This document shows positions 23,670 through 32,500 of a stretch of 64,000 nucleotides of DNA, piece after piece (within the stretch, counting starts at the first letter, position 1; each line of letters starts with the position of its first letter). The notes beneath the pieces were generated by a model that was given only the letters and a program-made list of their open reading frames with translations, made no database searches and was not told the origin of the DNA. The DNA lies in NCBI GenBank assembly GCA_018366035.1, contig JAGZIW010000008.1, positions 37,810-101,809 of the forward strand, given 5' to 3'. A program made the position numbers and the translations under genes. The stretch comes from Butyricicoccus pullicaecorum. Lineage in GTDB: Bacteria > Bacillota > Clostridia > Oscillospirales > Butyricicoccaceae.

Positions 23670-24779
23670 ATGAAGACTATTGGCTATGCAGTGGTAGGTA
23701 CAGGCTATTTTGGCGCCGAGCTTGCTCGTATTATGTCAAAACAGGAGGGTGCAAAAATCGTCGCAGTTTATGACCCAGAGAATGCAGAAAGTGTTGCACA
23801 GGAGTTGGGCTGCGAGGTGGAGACCGATCTGGATACCCTCTGTGCACGTGCAGATGTGGACGCTGTTATTGTGGCTTCGCCCAACTATTTGCACAAGGAA
23901 CCGGTTTTGGTTGCTGCGCGTCATAAGAAAAACGTATTCTGTGAGAAGCCGATTGCACTGCGCTATGCAGACTGTGACGAAATGGTACGTACCTGCAAGG
24001 AAAATGGTGTGATTTTTATGGCGGGTCACATTATGAATTTCTTCAATGGCGTACATACTGCAAAGCGCCTCATCAATGAGGGACGCATTGGAAAGGTGCT
24101 CTATTGTCATTCGGCACGCAATGGCTGGGAGCCGCCGCAGCCTTCCATCAGCTGGAAAAAAATGCGTGAAAAATCCGGTGGCCATCTGTATCACCACATT
24201 CACGAGCTGGATTGTATTCAGTTTATTATGGGACCAGCTAAGACTGCGACCATGATTGGCGGCAATGTGGCACATAAGGGTGAGGCGTTTGGTGACGAGG
24301 ACGATATGCTGTTTATCAGCCTTGAGTTTGACAATGGCACCAATGCAGTCATTGAATATGGCTCCGCATTCCACTGGAGTGAGCACTATGTACTGATTCA
24401 AGGTACAGAAGGTGCAATTCGTATTGATATGCGAGACTGCGGCATGACCCTGCGAACCAAACAAGGTGATGAGCACTATCTGGTACATGAGACACAGGAG
24501 GAAGATGACGACCGTACTGCAATTTATCACGGAAAGATGGAAATGGACGGTGCTGTCATGTATGGCAAGCCCGGGCGCCGGCCGCCGCTGTGGCTGGATA
24601 GCTGCATGAAAAAAGAGATGGCTTACCTCAACAGCGTGATGCATGGCGAGCCGGTAGAAGATGAGTTTAAGCCTCTGCTAGATGGCAGTGCTGCGCGTGA
24701 CTCCATTGCAACTGCAGATGCTTGTACACTCTCTTTGAAAGAGAATCGAAAGGTAAATATTTCGGAGATCTATGGATAA
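23670..24779 (+). CDS. Gfo/Idh/MocA oxidoreductase, NanOx/YjhC-like candidate
   Basis: A 369-residue NAD(P)-dependent enzyme. The Rossmann loop is GTGYFGAELARI (about 9-20), the EKP signature is CEKPIALRYADCDEM (about 91-105), and the substrate-domain motif GGHLYHHIHELDCIQF (about 169-184) supplies the usual Lys/His residues. In Ruminococcus gnavus a protein of this family (NanOx) converts 2,7-anhydro-Neu5Ac to Neu5Ac by a redox cycle and is encoded beside an importer and sialidase, as here. The family is secure; the substrate is inferred from context. AAGGAGG precedes the ATG. Confidence 0.85.
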   Translation: MKTIGYAVVGTGYFGAELARIMSKQEGAKIVAVYDPENAESVAQELGCEVETDLDTLCARADVDAVIVASPNYLHKEPVLVAARHKKNVFCEKPIALRYADCDEMVRTCKENGVIFMAGHIMNFFNGVHTAKRLINEGRIGKVLYCHSARNGWEPPQPSISWKKMREKSGGHLYHHIHELDCIQFIMGPAKTATMIGGNVAHKGEAFGDEDDMLFISLEFDNGTNAVIEYGSAFHWSEHYVLIQGTEGAIRIDMRDCGMTLRTKQGDEHYLVHETQEEDDDRTAIYHGKMEMDGAVMYGKPGRRPPLWLDSCMKKEMAYLNSVMHGEPVEDEFKPLLDGSAARDSIATADACTLSLKENRKVNISEIYG

Positions 24780-24881
24780 TAGGTTATACCGTTTTGTTGA
24801 TCTGTGATTTCTGTGATGAACATTTTAGTGTGGATTCTACGAAAATCGATGCCCATATTACATGATGATACATGAGGAGAA

Positions 24882-27212
24882 ATGATTGTGAAAAAACTAT
24901 TTTCTGTTTTGACTGTTACAGCATTTTCTATTGGTATGATGGCACCATTCGCAACTCCAGCTCATGCAAAAGCAGCGCTTCCAACCTTACAAGAGGTGTT
25001 GGAGACAGCTGAGAAAGAGGGCTTTTGCTACACGTACAGCGGGCGTGATCGCGTATTCGATGGCACTCGCATCGTTTCGGGCACCGCACAGGACATGGAA
25101 CGCCTGAAAAACAGCAATAAAGGAACCCTGCTTATCCGTTATAAGACAAATTCCGACACGAATCAGGCAATATTTGCTGCCGGAAGCGGAAATCAAAAGG
25201 ACGAATATGGAGCAGTTTTGCTCAATGGCGTTTCGTCGGTTGACCAAGTTCGCGTGGATTTTCCAGACGGCATGTCTGCAAATCTTTCAGACACCGTTGT
25301 GGCAGATGGCGATTGGCATACATTCGTTTATAGCGTAGATGCCTCTGACCCGTCTAATAAATCCGCCAAAACCGTAACAAGTTTTGACGGCAGCAAAGAG
25401 ACACAGTATCCGGATTATACTTCGTGGTATAACAGCAATGAAAATATCAATAATTTGAATTACCTCACCATTGGCGGCACCAAGGATACCTTGGAAAACA
25501 GCGGCGACCACAAGAATTTCATAGGAGAACTCGCTTTTGCTGCATTTGTTCCGACAACGTTTACACAGGAGGAGGCCGCAGCACTCAGCGCTGAACCTTG
25601 GGGAGAAACCGATGAAAGTACAAAGGTATTCTTCAATGGAGATGCCACAGGTTCCAAGTTTTTCCGTATTCCATTCCTGCTGCATACAGTAGACGGTTCT
25701 CTGATTGCAGGCTGTGACGCAAACTTCGGCAGCACAGGGGACTCCGCAGAAAATATTGATGCTGTGATTCGCCACAAGGCAGATGCAGAAAAATATTCTG
25801 GAGCAGAGGGTTGGTCTGACGCAGTGGTTCCCTATGCGCTGCATATGCAGGATTATGCAGACGAGACAGGATATAAGCAGTTTTCCTCCTCTGTGATTGA
25901 TGGCGTCATCGTGCAGGACCAGAAATCTCCCACCAACCGTATTTTGCTTGTCATTGATGCCTTTGCTTGGAATGGAGGCGTTTTCCAGCAGCTCAATATT
26001 GATAACGATGGGCAGGCGCATGGCGGTCAAAATCGAGATATCGCCTATGGAGATGGATTCTGCACCATTGACGGAAAAAAGTATTTGCTGCTTTCGAGTA
26101 AAAATATCAAGCAAGATGGAATCAATATGAATATTGATCGAAGCCAGTTTGACTATGCCGTTGATATCTATGGTGAGAAAAACAGCGATGGCAGATATAA
26201 TATCTATCATCTGGTTGGCACGCCCAACCCATATTCCAGCAATGGTACAAATGTAGACGACAGCAATCTCTCTCTGGGAGAACTTTCTGCATATAGCCTG
26301 AGCAGTGAATATGAGCTTTATAAGGACGGAGAGCTGTTACAGGTGCAGCAGCGGACAAAGGATACTGGTGCAGAACCTGTCATGGTTCCCGCGAAGATCT
26401 TCTATGAAGACAGTGAATTGCAGATGTACAATACCAGCTATCTGCTGCAGGTTTACAGCGACGATGACGGTAAGACTTGGCACTCTGGAAACATTATTTC
26501 AGGCATGGTCAAGCGTGAGAATTCCAGATATTATATCACAGGTCCGGGCAGCGGTCTGCAGATTCAAAATGGCAAGTATGAAGGCCGTATCCTCATTCCG
26601 ATATACTATCAGGGAAAATCCTCCACTGAGGTCATTTACACAGATGATGGCGGCGAGACGTGGCAGCATGGCGAGCCGATTCCGTCACAATTGGCATTGC
26701 ATGAGTCTGCTCTGGTCGAAATGCCAGATGGCAGCCTGCAAATCTTTGTGAGAAATACCACAGGCTCAGGCGGCAAGCTGATTACTGCACGAAGCTATGA
26801 TGGCGGCGAAACTTGGACTGAGGTTGGCTCTTTGTTTGGAGACAATGAGCGCGGAACGAATTGTCAGATTTCAGCAATCAATTACAGCAAAGAGGTGCGT
26901 TCTGCGAAAGATGGAGAAGAGTATCCCGCTGTCCTGCTGGCAACCACTTCTTCCAATGCGAGAAAAAATGGACATATCTATGTCGGACTCGTAAAGCCCA
27001 GCGGCAATGGCTATGCAATCGACTGGGAGTACGACTATACACTCACAGGACAAAATGAACTCTTTGCATATAGCTGCATGGCAGAGCTTTCGAATGGCAA
27101 AGTGGGTATTCTTTACGAAACCTCAGAAAACAATTCATGGTCGACCGGTTTACAGCAAATGTACTATAAGGAGCTGACAATAGACGAGCTGACAGCACAT
27201 ACATTCTCATGA
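24882..27212 (+). CDS. secreted GH33 sialidase with N-terminal lectin-like domain
   Basis: A 776-residue enzyme that releases terminal sialic acid from mucin glycans. Signal peptide 1-29 (PAHA cleavage). A jelly-roll lectin/CBM40-like domain spans about 45-230. The six-bladed propeller runs from about 248 to the end: FRIP (261-264), three Asp boxes (SDDDGKTW 526-533, TDDGGETW 587-594, SYDGGETW 638-645), Glu608 in HESALVEM, and the tyrosine nucleophile region FAYSCMAEL (Tyr730). An insert without Asp boxes (about 400-520) resembles NanB-type intramolecular trans-sialidases. There is no LPxTG anchor, so the protein is released. Confidence 0.9.
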   Translation: MIVKKLFSVLTVTAFSIGMMAPFATPAHAKAALPTLQEVLETAEKEGFCYTYSGRDRVFDGTRIVSGTAQDMERLKNSNKGTLLIRYKTNSDTNQAIFAAGSGNQKDEYGAVLLNGVSSVDQVRVDFPDGMSANLSDTVVADGDWHTFVYSVDASDPSNKSAKTVTSFDGSKETQYPDYTSWYNSNENINNLNYLTIGGTKDTLENSGDHKNFIGELAFAAFVPTTFTQEEAAALSAEPWGETDESTKVFFNGDATGSKFFRIPFLLHTVDGSLIAGCDANFGSTGDSAENIDAVIRHKADAEKYSGAEGWSDAVVPYALHMQDYADETGYKQFSSSVIDGVIVQDQKSPTNRILLVIDAFAWNGGVFQQLNIDNDGQAHGGQNRDIAYGDGFCTIDGKKYLLLSSKNIKQDGINMNIDRSQFDYAVDIYGEKNSDGRYNIYHLVGTPNPYSSNGTNVDDSNLSLGELSAYSLSSEYELYKDGELLQVQQRTKDTGAEPVMVPAKIFYEDSELQMYNTSYLLQVYSDDDGKTWHSGNIISGMVKRENSRYYITGPGSGLQIQNGKYEGRILIPIYYQGKSSTEVIYTDDGGETWQHGEPIPSQLALHESALVEMPDGSLQIFVRNTTGSGGKLITARSYDGGETWTEVGSLFGDNERGTNCQISAINYSKEVRSAKDGEEYPAVLLATTSSNARKNGHIYVGLVKPSGNGYAIDWEYDYTLTGQNELFAYSCMAELSNGKVGILYETSENNSWSTGLQQMYYKELTIDELTAHTFS

Positions 27213-27334
27213 GTGTTTGTCAGGATTCTGTGAAATCAGCCGTGCTGTTTCATAAAAGGAGCGTGTGAGCAGAAGGCTCTGTATATGATAAGAACGATAT
27301 CGTAAACACCTTTTATGTCCGAAAAAATACGGCC

Positions 27335-27397
27335 AAAAAAAGACCGCACGAAGGAACCACACCGTTTCAGGTGTGCACTTCGTGCGGTCTTTTATTA
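27335..27397. repeat. 63-bp terminator-like palindromic repeat, copy 1
   Basis: A-run, GACCGCACGAAG arm, inner CACACC/GGTGTG stem, CTTCGTGCGGTC arm, TTTTATTA. It acts as a bidirectional terminator between the sialidase and the minus-strand membrane protein. A near-copy occurs at 31478-31540 in the thi leader. Confidence 0.75.
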
Positions 27398-27426
27398 GCA
27401 TTCGGACGTTCACAGATATACTGGGG

Positions 27427-27834
27427 TCAGTCCTTGGATACTTTTTGTTCCTCGTGCGCCAGCTGGAGAAGATTTTCGTCAAGTTCCTTGCAAAGTGCAT
27501 ACATTTGCGCGTCGATTGCAAATATCCCCATTGCGGTGCGCGTCACGCAGGAAAAAATCGGGAGAAGGGCGAATATTACCCGATTTCCCACAAAATAAGT
27601 GGCAGCCATGATAGCGATATGGGACAGACTGCCGAGCCATACCTGAACAGCTGTGATATCGGTTACCTTTGCAAGCACAGACATGATTTGGTAATAAAAG
27701 AAGGTCACAAGGATAAAGCAGATACCGGCAGACACGCGGCATATCAAGGGGGCAATGCCAAAGTAAGCGAGGAGCATGACAGCAAACCCGATACAGAAGA
27801 AAAAGACTTGCAGTCTGTAATATTTGGTATACAT
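27427..27834 (-). CDS. small four-helix membrane protein, unknown
   Basis: A 135-residue protein with four predicted membrane helices (about 7-25, 30-50, 62-85, 88-108) and a charged cytoplasmic tail that may be coiled (MYALCKELDENLLQLAHEEQ). No family is recognised. AAGGAGG lies 8 bases before the ATG. It is downstream of the thi operon on the same strand, with a 76-base gap, so it could be co-transcribed. Confidence 0.65.
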   Translation of the reverse strand: MYTKYYRLQVFFFCIGFAVMLLAYFGIAPLICRVSAGICFILVTFFYYQIMSVLAKVTDITAVQVWLGSLSHIAIMAATYFVGNRVIFALLPIFSCVTRTAMGIFAIDAQMYALCKELDENLLQLAHEEQKVSKD

Positions 27835-27910
27835 AGAAAAACCTCCTTGTTTGATATGATGTTACATTATATGATAGAAAACAAGGAGAAATCAAGCAGG
27901 AAATTTTGAA

Positions 27911-28498
27911 TTATATGTGAAAAGTCCAATCAGACAGACTGCGCATGACACCGGACATGACCGCTACGCCCGCAGAGCCGGCGGCAAGGCAGTCTGATAC
28001 ATTTTGCGGACAGATACCGCCCAGCGCATAGACCGGAATCGGCACAGCGGCACAGACCTCGCGCAAAAAGCCAAGTCCACGTGGGGGCAAATCGGGCTTG
28101 CAGTCCGTGGGAAAGACATGGCCGGCAGTCAGATAGGACGCTCCGTGCGCATAGGCAGTCCGTGCCTCCTCGGCGCTGTGTACGGATACCCCCAGCTGGG
28201 AGAACTGTTTGGCAATGTCGGGCTGCATGAGCAGGTCGGGCAGAGGCAGATGCAGGTTTGGACAGCCAAGCGCAAGAGCCGCCGATGAAAAATGATGCAG
28301 GATACAAGGGGTATTCCATTGCTTGCAGATGGTGAGGACAGACTGTGCAAGACTGTGATAGGCAGCTTCGGACAAATCCTTTTCGCGCAGTACAATGCCG
28401 ACAGGCTGCGCCATTGCGATGCGCTCTATCTGCGCTAGAAAATCTGTTTCACATAGATGGCGGTTTGTGACCGCAAGTACATGGTCAAACATAGACAT
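27911..28498 (-). CDS. thiE: thiamine-phosphate synthase family protein (ThiE/TenI type)
   Basis: A 195-residue TIM-barrel. VLAVTNRHL starts the first strand; VGIVLREKDLSEAAYHSLAQ, VSVHSAEEARTAYAHGASYL and VYALGGICPQNVSDCLAAGSAGVAVMSGV carry the phosphate-binding and pyrophosphate residues. ThiE joins HMP-PP and HET-P; TenI is a related thiazole isomerase. The usual ThiE KD(R)D motif is not obvious, so TenI-like function is possible. The start overlaps thiH by 14 bases (or starts at 28492), showing translational coupling as the last gene of thiSFGH-E. Confidence 0.8.
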   Translation of the reverse strand: MSMFDHVLAVTNRHLCETDFLAQIERIAMAQPVGIVLREKDLSEAAYHSLAQSVLTICKQWNTPCILHHFSSAALALGCPNLHLPLPDLLMQPDIAKQFSQLGVSVHSAEEARTAYAHGASYLTAGHVFPTDCKPDLPPRGLGFLREVCAAVPIPVYALGGICPQNVSDCLAAGSAGVAVMSGVMRSLSDWTFHI

Positions 28499-29636
28499 AG
28501 TCGGTAAACACTGGCTGCAAGCCGCGGGAGCGAATCATATTGCGAATTTCCTCTACGGAGCGGTCGTCGGAAATCTCAAACTGTTCATCTCCTTTGGCCT
28601 CCTCATCATGACCGCCGACACCGACCTTGACACCGGCAGAAATCTTTGTTGCCGCCATACCAATCACATGGTCACGGAATCCTGCCCGCTCACGCGTAGA
28701 AATGGTAATGCCTGCACAGGGCAGGAACAGGCGATAGGCGAGCAGCACCTGTAAAAGCTGGGTTTCATGGACGTCATGCGGATTGACTGTGGCATCATTG
28801 ATAATGGGGCGCAGGCGCGGGCAGGAGAAGGAGATTTCTGCATGGGGATAGCGGCGCTGTACATGGTAGGCATGCAGTCCGGTTGCATAGGCATCTTTGC
28901 GGAAGTTGCTCAGTCCCAAAAGCGCGCCAAAGCCAACCCCGCGCATACCGCCCTGAAGTGCGCGCTCCTGCGCGTGAAAACGGTAAGGGAATGAGCGCTT
29001 GGGACCGGAAAGATGTTGGGTTTCGTATTTTACAGGGTCGTAGGTTTCCTGATAGACCGATACAAAATCCGCGCCGCATTGCTGTAAGAAGCGATATTCG
29101 TCGGTGTTGAGCGGGTAAATTTCAATGCCGATGGTGGAGAAGTAACGGCGCGCGATTTGAACCGCCTCTCCAATATACGCCACTGGAGACATATTGCGCG
29201 ATTCTCCTGTCAGAAGCAGGATTTCCTTGAGCCCTGTGTTTGCGATTGCCTGCATTTCCTGTTCGATTTCCGGCAGAGTCAGCTTGCCGCGATGAATTTG
29301 GTTTTTGCAGTTAAAGCCGCAGTAGATGCACTCATTTTCGCAGTAGTTTGCGATATAAAGCGGTGTAAACATACAGATGCTGTTGCCAAACCGTGCGCGT
29401 GTCTCTTCCGTGGCGCGTGCTGCCATCTGCTCGAGAAAAGGCTCGGCAGCAGGGGACAGCAGAACAGCATACCCTTCGGGTGTAATGGTGCGCTGTGCAA
29501 GTACACGGCGCACGTCCTGCGCGGTATATTGGGTATCGTCATAGCACGAAACGGCAGACAGAACGGCGTCCATGAGAGAGGATTCTGTCTCCTCCATATC
29601 GGGAAGGTAGGACATATGGTCAAAGACTTTTTTCAT
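28485..29636 (-). CDS. thiH: 2-iminoacetate synthase ThiH
   Basis: A 383-residue radical-SAM enzyme that cleaves tyrosine to dehydroglycine for the thiazole ring. The cluster motif CENECIYCGF (about 104-113, CxxxCxxC) follows FTPLYIANY, and later KEILLLTGESRN and SFSCPRLRPI match ThiH. The C-terminus has the family's extra Cys-free segment GVGGHDEEAKGDEQFEISD. The anaerobic ThiH route, not the ThiO route, fits a strict anaerobe. It is 15 bases after thiG. Confidence 0.95.
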   Translation of the reverse strand: MKKVFDHMSYLPDMEETESSLMDAVLSAVSCYDDTQYTAQDVRRVLAQRTITPEGYAVLLSPAAEPFLEQMAARATEETRARFGNSICMFTPLYIANYCENECIYCGFNCKNQIHRGKLTLPEIEQEMQAIANTGLKEILLLTGESRNMSPVAYIGEAVQIARRYFSTIGIEIYPLNTDEYRFLQQCGADFVSVYQETYDPVKYETQHLSGPKRSFPYRFHAQERALQGGMRGVGFGALLGLSNFRKDAYATGLHAYHVQRRYPHAEISFSCPRLRPIINDATVNPHDVHETQLLQVLLAYRLFLPCAGITISTRERAGFRDHVIGMAATKISAGVKVGVGGHDEEAKGDEQFEISDDRSVEEIRNMIRSRGLQPVFTDYVYV

Positions 29637-29651
29637 GATGCACCCCCTGCG

Positions 29652-30428
29652 TCAGTCGTGCAGAAATCCGGTGAGCGGGCTGGACGCATCGCCGCCGTGG
29701 GAAAGTACGCGCCCAAGACCGGAGAGGTAGGCAGCACGTCCGGCAGAAATCGCCTGTCCAAAGGCACGCGCCATACCGGCAACATCACCCGCAGTCGCAA
29801 TGGCGGTATTTGCCATGACAGCCGCACAGCCCATTTCCATCGCTTCACAGGCCTGACTGGGTTTGCCGATACCGGCATCTACAATGATCGGCAGGTCAAT
29901 TTCGTCCACAAGAATCTGGATAAATTCACGGGTACACAGACCCTTGTTGGAGCCAATCGGTGCAGCAAGCGGCATGACGGCGGCAGCACCGGCATTTTGC
30001 AGGTCACGTGCGGCGTTGAGATCGGGATACATATAGGGAAGTACAACAAATCCTTCCTTTGCCAGCAATTCGGTCGCACGAATGGTTTCTGTGTTGTCGG
30101 GCAGCAGGTATTTGGAGTCCCGTATGACCTCGATTTTCACAAAGTCACCACAGCCGATTTCACGCGCCAGTCTGGCAATGCGAACGGCTTCCTCAGCGGT
30201 GCGCGCACCGGAGGTGTTTGGGAGCAGGGTAACATTTTGGGGGATATACTCCAAAATGTTCTCCCCGCCAGCCTGATTGGCGCGGCGCAGCGCGAGTGTT
30301 ACAATCTGTGCACCGCTGTTTTCGATGACGGTCGGGGTAAAATCCATGGAGATTTTGCCCGAACCAATGATAAAACGGGAGGAAAATTCGTGTCCGCCTA
30401 AGATGAGCGGGTCGTTGACTGGATACAT
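29652..30428 (-). CDS. thiG: thiazole synthase ThiG
   Basis: A 258-residue TIM-barrel that builds thiazole phosphate from DXP, dehydroglycine and ThiS thiocarboxylate. The start LILGGHEFSSRFIIGSGK, the Schiff-base region DFVKIEVIRDSKYLLPDN (about 96-113), and VDAGIGKPSQACEAMEMG (about 183-200) are diagnostic. DXP comes from the same pool used by Dxr, encoded 4 kb away. AAGGAG precedes the ATG. Confidence 0.96.
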   Translation of the reverse strand: MYPVNDPLILGGHEFSSRFIIGSGKISMDFTPTVIENSGAQIVTLALRRANQAGGENILEYIPQNVTLLPNTSGARTAEEAVRIARLAREIGCGDFVKIEVIRDSKYLLPDNTETIRATELLAKEGFVVLPYMYPDLNAARDLQNAGAAAVMPLAAPIGSNKGLCTREFIQILVDEIDLPIIVDAGIGKPSQACEAMEMGCAAVMANTAIATAGDVAGMARAFGQAISAGRAAYLSGLGRVLSHGGDASSPLTGFLHD

Positions 30429-30443
30429 ATAAAAACTCCTTTT

Positions 30444-31241
30444 TTATGGGGTATCTTCGCCTGCAATCAGGCGTAAAATCATATTGGCCTGATGTCCGGC
30501 GCATACGGACACACGGGGCGCCATCAGCCCGCGTCCGAGCTGTGCAGGGGTACATTCATCGCCGCACAGGTAAAACCGGCTGGTAATCCGGCGGGTCTGT
30601 ATGGTGTTGCAGGAGTCCAAGCCTGCCATGCCGCTTGCTGCAACCAAAATGGTGTCGGGACATGCGGACAGCACGGCATCGACGAGGGCTGCCTTGGAAG
30701 CGGGTGCGTCAAATGCCTCGCATACGATGGGGTCCTGCGCAAAGAGAGCGGCGGCATTGCCGCTGGTGACGCGCACGCAGTCGGTCGTGATGGTCAAATA
30801 TGGATTGACTGCGCGAAGCTGTTCTGTCAGTGCCTCGGTCTTAGGCTTTCCAAGGTCGCAGATGCGATAGCATTGCCGGTTTAAGTTGCTGGGCTCTACC
30901 ACGTCGAAATCTACCAGATGCAGGTGTCCGACGCCTGTCCGTGCAAGGGCAAAGGCAATGTGTGAGCCGAGACCGCCGAGTCCTGCAATGCCGACCCGTG
31001 CCGCCTGCACCTTTTCAAAGACATGGGGGGTATGTCGGGCTGCCATCATGGATTGCAGGATATCCTGCGGCGGAAAAACACCCTTTTCTATTACGGTAAC
31101 GGTATCACCATCGGAAAGCGGCAAGTCCGCAGAGGTCTGAAAACCGTTTAGAATGACAACCCGTTGTGCATGCGCAGGGACAAGGGCAAAGAGTGAGCGG
31201 GCTTCGGTCTCAAGGGACTGCCCGTTATAGACAATGTGCAT
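30444..31241 (-). CDS. thiF: ThiS adenylyltransferase ThiF with N-terminal ThiS-like domain
   Basis: A 265-residue protein. Residues 1-55 form a beta-grasp ThiS-like domain (LNGFQTSADLPLSDGDTVTVIEKG) that lacks the GG tail. The E1-like domain follows: RVGIAGLGGLGSHIAFALAR (about 82-101) binds ATP, DFDVVEPSNLNRQ (about 111-123) is the conserved adenylation segment. This two-domain form is the clostridial ThiF type. It activates ThiS. The ATG overlaps the thiS stop (ATGA), and thiG follows 15 bases on. Confidence 0.92.
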   Translation of the reverse strand: MHIVYNGQSLETEARSLFALVPAHAQRVVILNGFQTSADLPLSDGDTVTVIEKGVFPPQDILQSMMAARHTPHVFEKVQAARVGIAGLGGLGSHIAFALARTGVGHLHLVDFDVVEPSNLNRQCYRICDLGKPKTEALTEQLRAVNPYLTITTDCVRVTSGNAAALFAQDPIVCEAFDAPASKAALVDAVLSACPDTILVAASGMAGLDSCNTIQTRRITSRFYLCGDECTPAQLGRGLMAPRVSVCAGHQANMILRLIAGEDTP

Positions 31242-31438
31242 CAGCCACCCCCCACAAATTGTACGATTTCGATTTTGTCACCGGCACAGAGCACAGTGTG
31301 TGCATACTGGGCGCGGGGGACAATGGCGCCGTCCTTTTCGACCGCAACAAAGGCAGAGGTATAGCCTGCCTGCGTCAGATAGTCGGAAAGCATCAGCCCT
31401 TCCGCATCTTCCACCGGTTTTCCGTTCACTTTAATCAT
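31241..31438 (-). CDS. thiS: sulfur carrier protein ThiS
   Basis: A 65-residue beta-grasp protein that carries the thiazole sulfur as a C-terminal thiocarboxylate. It begins MIKVNGKPVEDAEG and ends IEIVQFVGGG; the terminal Gly-Gly is the functional site. An in-frame extension to 31492 would run through the terminator hairpin of the leader and is rejected; AGGAGG lies directly before the ATG at 31438. Confidence 0.95.
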   Translation of the reverse strand: MIKVNGKPVEDAEGLMLSDYLTQAGYTSAFVAVEKDGAIVPRAQYAHTVLCAGDKIEIVQFVGGG

Positions 31439-31477
31439 AAAAAACCTCCTTTTACGCCTGAAAAAACAGGACAAAAC

Positions 31478-31540
31478 AAAAAAAGACCGCACGAAAGTTC
31501 ACACCCGAGGTGGTGTGCCCCTTCGCACGGTCTTGTATTA
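31478..31540 (-). repeat. 63-bp terminator-like palindromic repeat, copy 2 (thi leader)
   Basis: Same design and nearly the same arms as 27335-27397 (GACCGCACGAA, inner CACACC/GGTGTG, TTCG-CGGTC, TATTA end). In minus-strand sense it ends in seven U and lies between the thi promoter and thiS, so it should act as a leader terminator. Confidence 0.75.
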
Positions 31541-31557
31541 CCGGAACGAACAACAGC

Positions 31558-31586
31558 AGTATAGCGCGAAATGTGCCGCCTGTCAA
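31558..31586 (-). promoter_or_regulatory. promoter of the thi operon
   Basis: Minus-strand TTGACA (31586-31581), 17-bp spacer, TATACT (31563-31558): near consensus. Transcription would start near 31550, only about 10 bases before the leader hairpin. Confidence 0.75.
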
Positions 31587-31708
31587 GCCCTGAATTTTGA
31601 AATGTGCGGAGATACGGAAGGCGTCGGAATTTTGGGGGCTTTGCCATGCGGAAAGTCTGGGGCATGCCTGCCGCAGCGGCAGGGGTTTGAAAACTATGCC
31701 GCCAGATG

Positions 31709-31737
31709 TTGCAAAAAGCGCAATAATCATGTAAAAT
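31709..31737 (+). promoter_or_regulatory. promoter of the pyrH cluster
   Basis: TTGCAA (31709-31714), 17-bp spacer, TAAAAT (31732-31737), 40 bases before pyrH. The interval 31587-31708 shows no other feature. Confidence 0.6.
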
Positions 31738-31776
31738 AAACTCACAATCGTTTGTATCGACATAGGAGGAAGGAAA

Positions 31777-32499
31777 ATGGATACTCCCAAGTATAAACGC
31801 GTCCTCGTCAAAATCAGCGGCGAAGCGCTCGCCGGTGACAGGCATTTTGGACTGAATTTTGACGTGATAGGGCCGGTCTGTGATGTGATTAAGCGCTGTG
31901 CAGAGATTGGCTGCGAGGTTGGCATCGTCGTAGGCGGCGGCAACTTCTGGCGCGGTGTCAAAGATGGCGGCGGACGTATGGAGCGTACCCGTGCAGACCA
32001 TATGGGAATGCTCGCGACCACCATCAATGCACTGGCGCTTGCAGATGCACTCGAGCAGCGCGGGTGTGAGGTGCGTGTGCAGACCGCGATTGCAATGAAT
32101 CAGATTGCAGAGCCGTACATCAGAAGCAAGGCAGCACGTCACCTGAGCAAGGGCCGTGTTGTGATTTTTGGCTGCGGCACAGGAAACCCTTATTTTTCAA
32201 CCGATACTGCCGCCGCTCTGCGCGCTGCTGAAATCGGTGCGGAGGTGATCCTGCTCGCAAAGAATATTGATGGCGTATATGATTCGGACCCAGCAAAGAA
32301 TCCAGACGCAAAGAAATATGACAAGCTGACCTATATGGACGTGCTCAATCAGGGGCTGGGGGTGATGGACACCACTGCAACCTCGCTGTCCATGGACAAT
32401 CATATTCCGATTTTGGTATTTGCGCTGTCCGATCCTGAAAATATTTATCGTGCCGTTACCGGTGAACAGATCGGCACACTCGTCAAGGAGGAACTGTAA
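31777..32499 (+). CDS. pyrH: UMP kinase PyrH
   Basis: A 240-residue hexameric kinase making UDP from UMP. YKRVLVKISGEALAG (5-19), GIVVGGGNFWRG (about 50-61), ADHMGMLATTINALALAD (about 74-91) and PYFSTDTAAALRAAEI (about 138-153) are diagnostic. GAGGAAGG precedes the ATG. It heads the pyrH-frr-uppS-cdsA-dxr-rseP-ispG-polC cluster and is one base from frr. Confidence 0.97.
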   Translation: MDTPKYKRVLVKISGEALAGDRHFGLNFDVIGPVCDVIKRCAEIGCEVGIVVGGGNFWRGVKDGGGRMERTRADHMGMLATTINALALADALEQRGCEVRVQTAIAMNQIAEPYIRSKAARHLSKGRVVIFGCGTGNPYFSTDTAAALRAAEIGAEVILLAKNIDGVYDSDPAKNPDAKKYDKLTYMDVLNQGLGVMDTTATSLSMDNHIPILVFALSDPENIYRAVTGEQIGTLVKEEL

Positions 32500-32500
32500 T

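Noticed and set aside
25287..26210. 307-codon frame antisense to the sialidase
   Set aside because: Located inside a gene with clear Asp boxes; no ribosome site.
29157..30401. 414-codon open frame antisense to thiG/thiH
   Set aside because: Shadow of strongly supported thi genes; composition is not protein-like.
31439..31600. TPP riboswitch before thiS
   Set aside because: The conserved THI-box segments are missing; the space is taken by a simple long hairpin.
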